Part shown: positions 1 to 6,100 of the stretch, one piece after another
Layout: every line of letters begins with the position of its first letter
Numbering within the stretch: the first letter of the stretch is position 1
Assembly: GCA_938092195.1 (NCBI GenBank)
Contig: CALKHD010000014.1
Location: 1-10,347 of the forward strand
DNA length: 10,347 bases
Origin: an uncultured Flavobacteriales bacterium
GTDB lineage: Bacteria; Bacteroidota; Bacteroidia; Flavobacteriales_D; Sanyastnellaceae
Reading direction: 5' to 3'
Translations under genes and position numbers: made by a program
Notes under the pieces: generated by a model
The model's input: only the letters and a program-made list of their open reading frames with translations
What the model was told of the DNA's origin: nothing
Database searches by the model: none

Positions 1-107
1 CCATCGTCATCGGTGGCGCTTGGGTCGTAGTTTTCTGCAGTGGTGTCGGTACATCCGGCCGTCTCATCTTCGTCGCAAATGCCATCTGCGTCACTGTCAG
101 AGGTGCA
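1..107 (-). other. Asp-rich linker, copy 2 (cut by window edge)
   Basis: From residue 2992 the sequence CTSDSDADGICDEDETAG is followed by GCTDTTAENYDPSATDDDG, and then the window ends. This matches the linker after module C residue for residue in motif order. By that precedent the next residues should be SC and then a subtype 2 module. Confidence 0.85.
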
Positions 108-3100
108 GTCTACGCCATCGGCTGACACGCAGACATTGTCCACATAGAACTGCTGTCCGCCCACTGCAAACGATTGCACGTTTCCAGTCAGTATGACCTC
201 TCCGTGTGCATAGGCTCCCGAAGTGATGCGCGTAATGAAAACATCGATGCCTCCATGGGTGAAGGTGCTGCCTTCAAGGGCACCAAATTCATCAATCAAG
301 AAGCTGCCATTGACCATCAAGTTCTCGATGCCCGCGCCGTCGAAGTAATCGAAAGTGACCCGAGACACGTTGACGAGGTTGGTCAAGTCGTAATCGGCAT
401 TGACATTGGAGAGCAGCAATACTTGGTCGGTGCCAATGCCGGGTATGGCATTGTCCACAAATGCATTGCCCAAGGAGGGGCCACTGCCCAGGCCATCGTC
501 ATATCCGGCGAAGGTCAGGTCGATGTGGTCCTCTGTGTACGTCACGGCTGTATTGACCGCTCCAAAACTCATGGTCTCGTGCGTGAAGCTGTAATCACAA
601 GAGTCCGCCGAGCAGTCTACCAACAGCGGATGGCAGAAGGTGTCGCTGCAGTTCGGCAGCAGCAGGCTCGTTACCGTGCGGCACAACAAATGCGCGCCTT
701 CTGATAGGCTCAGTGAGAACGCATGGGGGTCACCAACAGGCATATAGGGCATGCCATCCAATGTCCAGGTCTCCATAGCCGAAGGCTGAGGTGCGGATAA
801 AATGCTGAATACCCCGCATGGCGTCTCCAAGGCGATAAACGTGGCGTCTACATCACACGGCAGGTCCAACCCGCCGCCCGGGCAACCGGGGAATGTGAGC
901 CCAGGAATCTCCACGACAACAGTGGTCTCGGAGTCTGAGAAGACCAACGAGAAAGACAAGGACTCTGCTACGCCCACATCGGGAATGGGCACATTGGCTG
1001 CGATGAGGCCGTATTCGATGGCCGTTGCCGCGTTGATGAGTGGGCCACCGGAATCTCCTTCGTCGGCCCCATCATCTTCCAGTGCGGTGATGATCACAAC
1101 CGCGATCAGGGAATTGGAGACGACCTCACCGGTCTGGGCATTGCTGATCTGCAGCTGCAGATCATCGACAGTCGGGAACCCGGATTCAAGCTGCAGCGCC
1201 ATGGCCACCTGACAGGTTGCGGTATCCGGTTCGAAGGATACAGCCAACAGTTCGAGCAGACCCTCTTCGCCTTCAGCGGCGAGCACTTCAGTCAGTGATG
1301 GCGGTGGCGGTGGAGCAGAGATGCAGAGGTTGTCGATCCAAAACTCCTGACCACCGATTTCGAGCTTGTTCACGTTGCCGTGCAGCACAAGGCGGCCATT
1401 GAAACCGGTCACCTGTGGACCGGTGGAGGTCGTGGTGATGATCGGGTTGCCGATGACCTGTACCTGCACACCGCCCATATTCATAGGGGCAGCGACGAGC
1501 TGGCCATAGCCGTTCAGTGAGCTGAATCCGACCCCGTTTACCTCCAGGAACTCGAATCCTCCAAGGTCGAGGATGTCCAAGCAGACCGAATCGGTTGGGA
1601 TGGAGTCCAGGTCAAAGGTGACCGAGGCGTTGTTGGTGTGCATCACCTGTCCGGTACCAAACGTTGGCCACGGCGAAGTGGTGATGATGTTCATGTTGTA
1701 GGTCGGACCAAAGAAGGCATTGTTGTTGCGGTCGATGTACATATCGACCCCGCCTTCATTGAACATCATGGCGCCGGGAGCCAAGGGGAACACCGGGCCT
1801 GCTGTCGGATCGCCCCACGAGGTGCCCAAGGGTTGGCTTCCGAAGTCCACGAGCCAATCGCAACTGCTCGGGCACGATCCCGCATAGCTGGTGATAACCT
1901 CGGTGGTGTCGTTGTCTCCATCAGAGTTGCACGATCCATCGTCGTCTGTGGCATTCGGGTCGTAGTTGTCGGCCGACGCGTCGGTGCAACCGGCCACTTC
2001 GTCTTCATCGCAGAGTCCATCTCCATCTGTGTCCGCGCAAGCGGTGTCGTCAACAACCACACAAATGTTGTCGATGTAGAACTCCTGTCCGGCCACACCC
2101 AATTCTTGGACATTGCCGCTGATGATGACCTCGCCGGCAATGAAGCTGCCGTAATTGTTGAAATTGACTTGAACCGTCGCGCCTCCGAGGACAAGCCCTC
2201 CCATTCCATCGATCTCGCCATAGGCGAAACCGCCGTTGATCAGCAGGTTCTCCTGTCCACCATAGTCAAGGAATTCGAAGCGGACCTCAGCTACGGTGCC
2301 CACGGCCAGCAAGTCGTAGACGGCCATGATGTTGTTCAGGTTGAGGACCTGGTTCGTTCCGGCTTCGGGTTGGGCCAATTGGATGGCGGCCGTGCCGAAG
2401 TTGGTGCTGCCATCGGCGTAGGTGATTTCTCGGAACGAGAGGTCAATGTTGTCCTCCGTGGCGATGACCACATTCGGGCCAGCGATGGTCACGACGCCAA
2501 CACCTCCGAAGGGAGCGTCCTCATGCGTGAATTCAACATCGCAATCCGAGTTGGAGTTGGCGCAAGAAACATTCACAGATTCGCAGTAGGTGCTGGTGCA
2601 TTCAGGGTCTGTATCGTCTACAACGGTCACGCAAATGGTGTAAGCGCCGGGCGCAAAAGAACCGCTGTACACCACATCAGTGGACCCTTGAGGGACGCCA
2701 TCCACAGTCCATTCCAAGTTTCCGGGTGTTCCTGTGTACACAAACGTGCTCGAGCAATCGCCGTTGTCGATTTGGACAAAGTTTGCGAAGGCCAGACAGC
2801 CAGGTTCGACAGGGCAGACGGGCACGAGGATGTCGGGGAAGTCCAGGATCACCGTCAAGTCGCTGCTGGTGCTGACCAGTACGAGGGAGACGCTGAGTGC
2901 ATTGATGGCCGAAGTGGTCAAAGTGAATGTGCCGTTACCATTGTCTGTGGCTTCGCCCTCTTCATCGCCATTGGCGTTGGTGAGGACAACGTCAACAGAA
3001 GAAACCAGGCTGGCAAGGTCACCAAGGTCATACAAGAACTCCGTGTAGCAGGGCACCCCTTCTATAGCCGGGAAGTTGAGGCTGACGTCGATCATCTGGA

Positions 3101-6100
3101 GCAATCCGCCTTCGCCCAGCACGCTGGCAGCGCTGCCCAAAGTTGTATTGGAGACCTCTATGAGTTGGTCGCAACTCATGGATGAGGTGTTGTCACAGCA
3201 ATCTGTTGAAGTTGCGGTCCAGGTTCGGACAATGTTGTAACCTCCCAGGAAGCAGTTCACATCCGTGCCGACATTGCCATCGTCATCGGTGATGACGTCT
3301 GTATATGCCAGCTCGTTGAGCAGGTCGCCGTCATCACAAACAGCATCCTCTGCTGTTGCCATGGCCCATCCGGTGATGGCCGGATCGACGGTGCAGGTGC
3401 CTTCCAAACTGACCAAGGCCTGTTCAAAGGAAATGGCAGCATTTTCTGGGCATTCTAAAGTGATGCCAGGAGGTGTTGTGTCAGCAATGTTGAAGATGAT
3501 GTATTGGTCATCCGAGCCACAACAATTGAAGGCTTGGAAGAGCACTTGGTAGCTCCCTGCGCACGAACCAGAGATGGCCGTGACTTCCACATTGAACGAG
3601 GTCGGGGCATCTTCCCCGGGAGCAGGAGGCTGAATGCAAAAGGAGCTCCAGCTGATGTGGCCGGCTGATTCGAATGCACCAAACCCGTCATCTTCCGGAG
3701 TCCAGGTGTTCAAGCCGTTCCAAATGGAAGCATCCACCACGAGGTAATTGGAGGGCACCTCGATCGAGACATTGCCTGCGCAGTAGCACGGGGAAATGTT
3801 AATCTCGTCAAATTGGAGCGTCAAGGAATAGCCTGCGTCTTGCAATGCTATGGCCAGCATCAAAGTCTCCCCGCCCGAGGTGGGCTCTGGCCCATCGATG
3901 AGGGTGATGCCACTGTCGTCCGCAGGGAAGGTGGCGTAGATGGTGCCAGTTTGTGTGCCCACATATTGGAGTTCCGCACCTTCAAATCCAGGGTACCCTG
4001 CTGCAGGGTCTATGGAGACAATGTACTGGCAGGCCGCTGTGTCTTGAACAACGGTGACGCCCAAGCCTTCCTCGAGGGCATCCTCTCCCATTTCCTCCGC
4101 CGCATCGGCCAAACTGGTCACGCTCGAAATACAGAGGTCATCGAGCCAGAGTTCTTGGCCCCCAATGGAGAACTTGTCGACGTCGCCAATCAAGGTGACG
4201 GTGCCTTCAAATGCAAATCCACCGACCATCGCACCGGTGACCTGCACCTGCACGCCGCCCACAGTGATGCCATTGAAAATGGTCAGTCCACCATAGCCGT
4301 TGGGGCCGGTCAGGGGAGGGGCACCATTGATCCAGATGTTCTCGAATCCGCCTTCGTCGCGGAATGCGATGCACACCGTGTCGGTCACGGGCACAATGGA
4401 CTCGATGTCGAATTGGGCCGTGATGTTGTTGGTCTGTATGACCATGCCGGAGCCCCAGCCACCGTAGTGGGCATCCACAGCCATGTATTTGTAGTGCGAT
4501 GACGAAAAGTCGTGAAGGGGTTCCAGGTGGATGGGGATTCCGTCGCTGGTGGTGGCCAATGCGCCCACAGCTACGGAAATGTTGGCGCCTTCTGCCAGGT
4601 CACCGTATCGGTCGCCTGCTGTCAGCAATTCGAATCCGGTGAAGGCATCACAGTCCGCAGCGCATGCGCTGACGGTTGGGTTTTGAATCACCGTGCCATC
4701 GTGTTTCACGCAGATGTGGTCCACAAAAAACTGCTGCCCGCCGACTTCCAGCTTCTGCACGTTGCCGGTCAGCACCACTGTGCCCGTTTGGTAGCCGGGG
4801 TAGGCTGAAGTGGTGACCGACATGGTCACGCCAGGTGCCACAGCAGTAGGCATGGTTTCCAGCTCCCCGGTCAGCAGGGAGTATCCATTGACCTGAAGGT
4901 TTTCGATGCCGGCCCCGTCAAAGAACACAAAGCTGACTTCGTTCACGTTCGGAAAGGCCGACATGTCATAGACAGCGAGGATGTTGCTGGTGGTCAACAC
5001 TTGCCCCGATCCTACCGTGGGAAGGGCTGAAGTCACAGCGGCCGACCCATAGGTAGCGCCAAACCCGTCAAAGAACATTTCAAATCCGAGTTGGATGTTG
5101 TCTTCACTTGCGATGTAAGTACCGGGTGTGCTCGGTGGAAGCATGCCTGGCGCCATAAAGTCATGGGTAAAGACTGCATCACATGTGGTGTCCACATAGG
5201 CGGACGGCGGAGTGATGATGATGCCTGGAATGAAGATGTCCGTCGTGATGATACCGGGGGTGAGGGTGCCTGGTGCAAAATTCACGAGGGTCTCACCATT
5301 CAAGCTGATTTGAATGCCAGAGTTGTCATAGGCCCCGTAGCAGTCGACCTCCCAAGAGAAAGTGTAGTGGCCTGGTGCCAAGGCAACGCTGCCGCTGTTA
5401 GACGTGGGGGCACCTGCAGTAGGACCATTGGCCATGGTGCCTGTGGCGACCACGTTGCCGCCTGCATCGGTGATGCTCCATGGGCCAGAACCGTCACCGT
5501 AACCGTCAAAGTAGTCGATCGCAAGGTCTTCAGCGTTGGCGCTGGGGCTGCTGGGTTCGAGCACCGCATCGGTCAACAGCGCTGTGCCCGAGAAAGTGAA
5601 GGGCGTCCATTCACTCATGGGGAATTCGTCTTCTTCCTCGTTTGGCGTCCACTCGCTCATTGGGAAGTCGTCTTCCTCCGCAAATAGGAGGGCCGTGTTG
5701 AAGACCTCAAGGGTCACTTGGGTGAGGTAATTGTAGGCGTTGGGGCAGACTTGTCCACTCTCCGCAATGGACAGCGAGGTGCTGCCCGACAGTGCAAAGC
5801 CCGCAGAACCCAGCACGCCGTTGTCGTAGAATGCGTTTTCTTCCCCTGCTTCGATGTTGTCAAACAGACAGTTGTCTGGCCCGGCTGTGAAGAATGATGT
5901 TGCGCCAGGCCCTGCTGTCCCGCTGAGGTTCCATGCATTAAAACCCACGCCAGCCAACACAGGGTCGAGAGGGGTCAGGTCTGCAAAGTCGGATCCAGAG
6001 CCCGTGGAGCTGGGGTCGAGCCCGAGATAGGTGTCGCCAGGGATATAGGTGTCGCCTGGGATGTATGTGTCGCCGGGGATATAGGTGTCGCCGGGAATCA

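Noticed and set aside
1038..1058. GDSGGPL, the catalytic-serine motif of trypsin-like proteases, in the giant protein
   Set aside because: It sits in an acidic loop of a beta domain (copy 3) that has paralogues without it in this protein. No His or Asp triad context of a chymotrypsin fold is present. A chance match is more likely.
1638..3185. Long plus-strand open frame of 515 codons, and similar ones at 174-704, 3813-4502 and 7617-8303
   Set aside because: They lie wholly antisense to the giant gene, whose minus-strand protein has recognisable repeats and domains over the same bases. The plus-strand products show no domain or repeat logic. They arise from the codon bias of the opposite strand.
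6027..6098. Possible CRISPR-like array because of regular 18-bp units
   Set aside because: There are no spacers, the units are contiguous, and they encode a conserved hexapeptide in frame.
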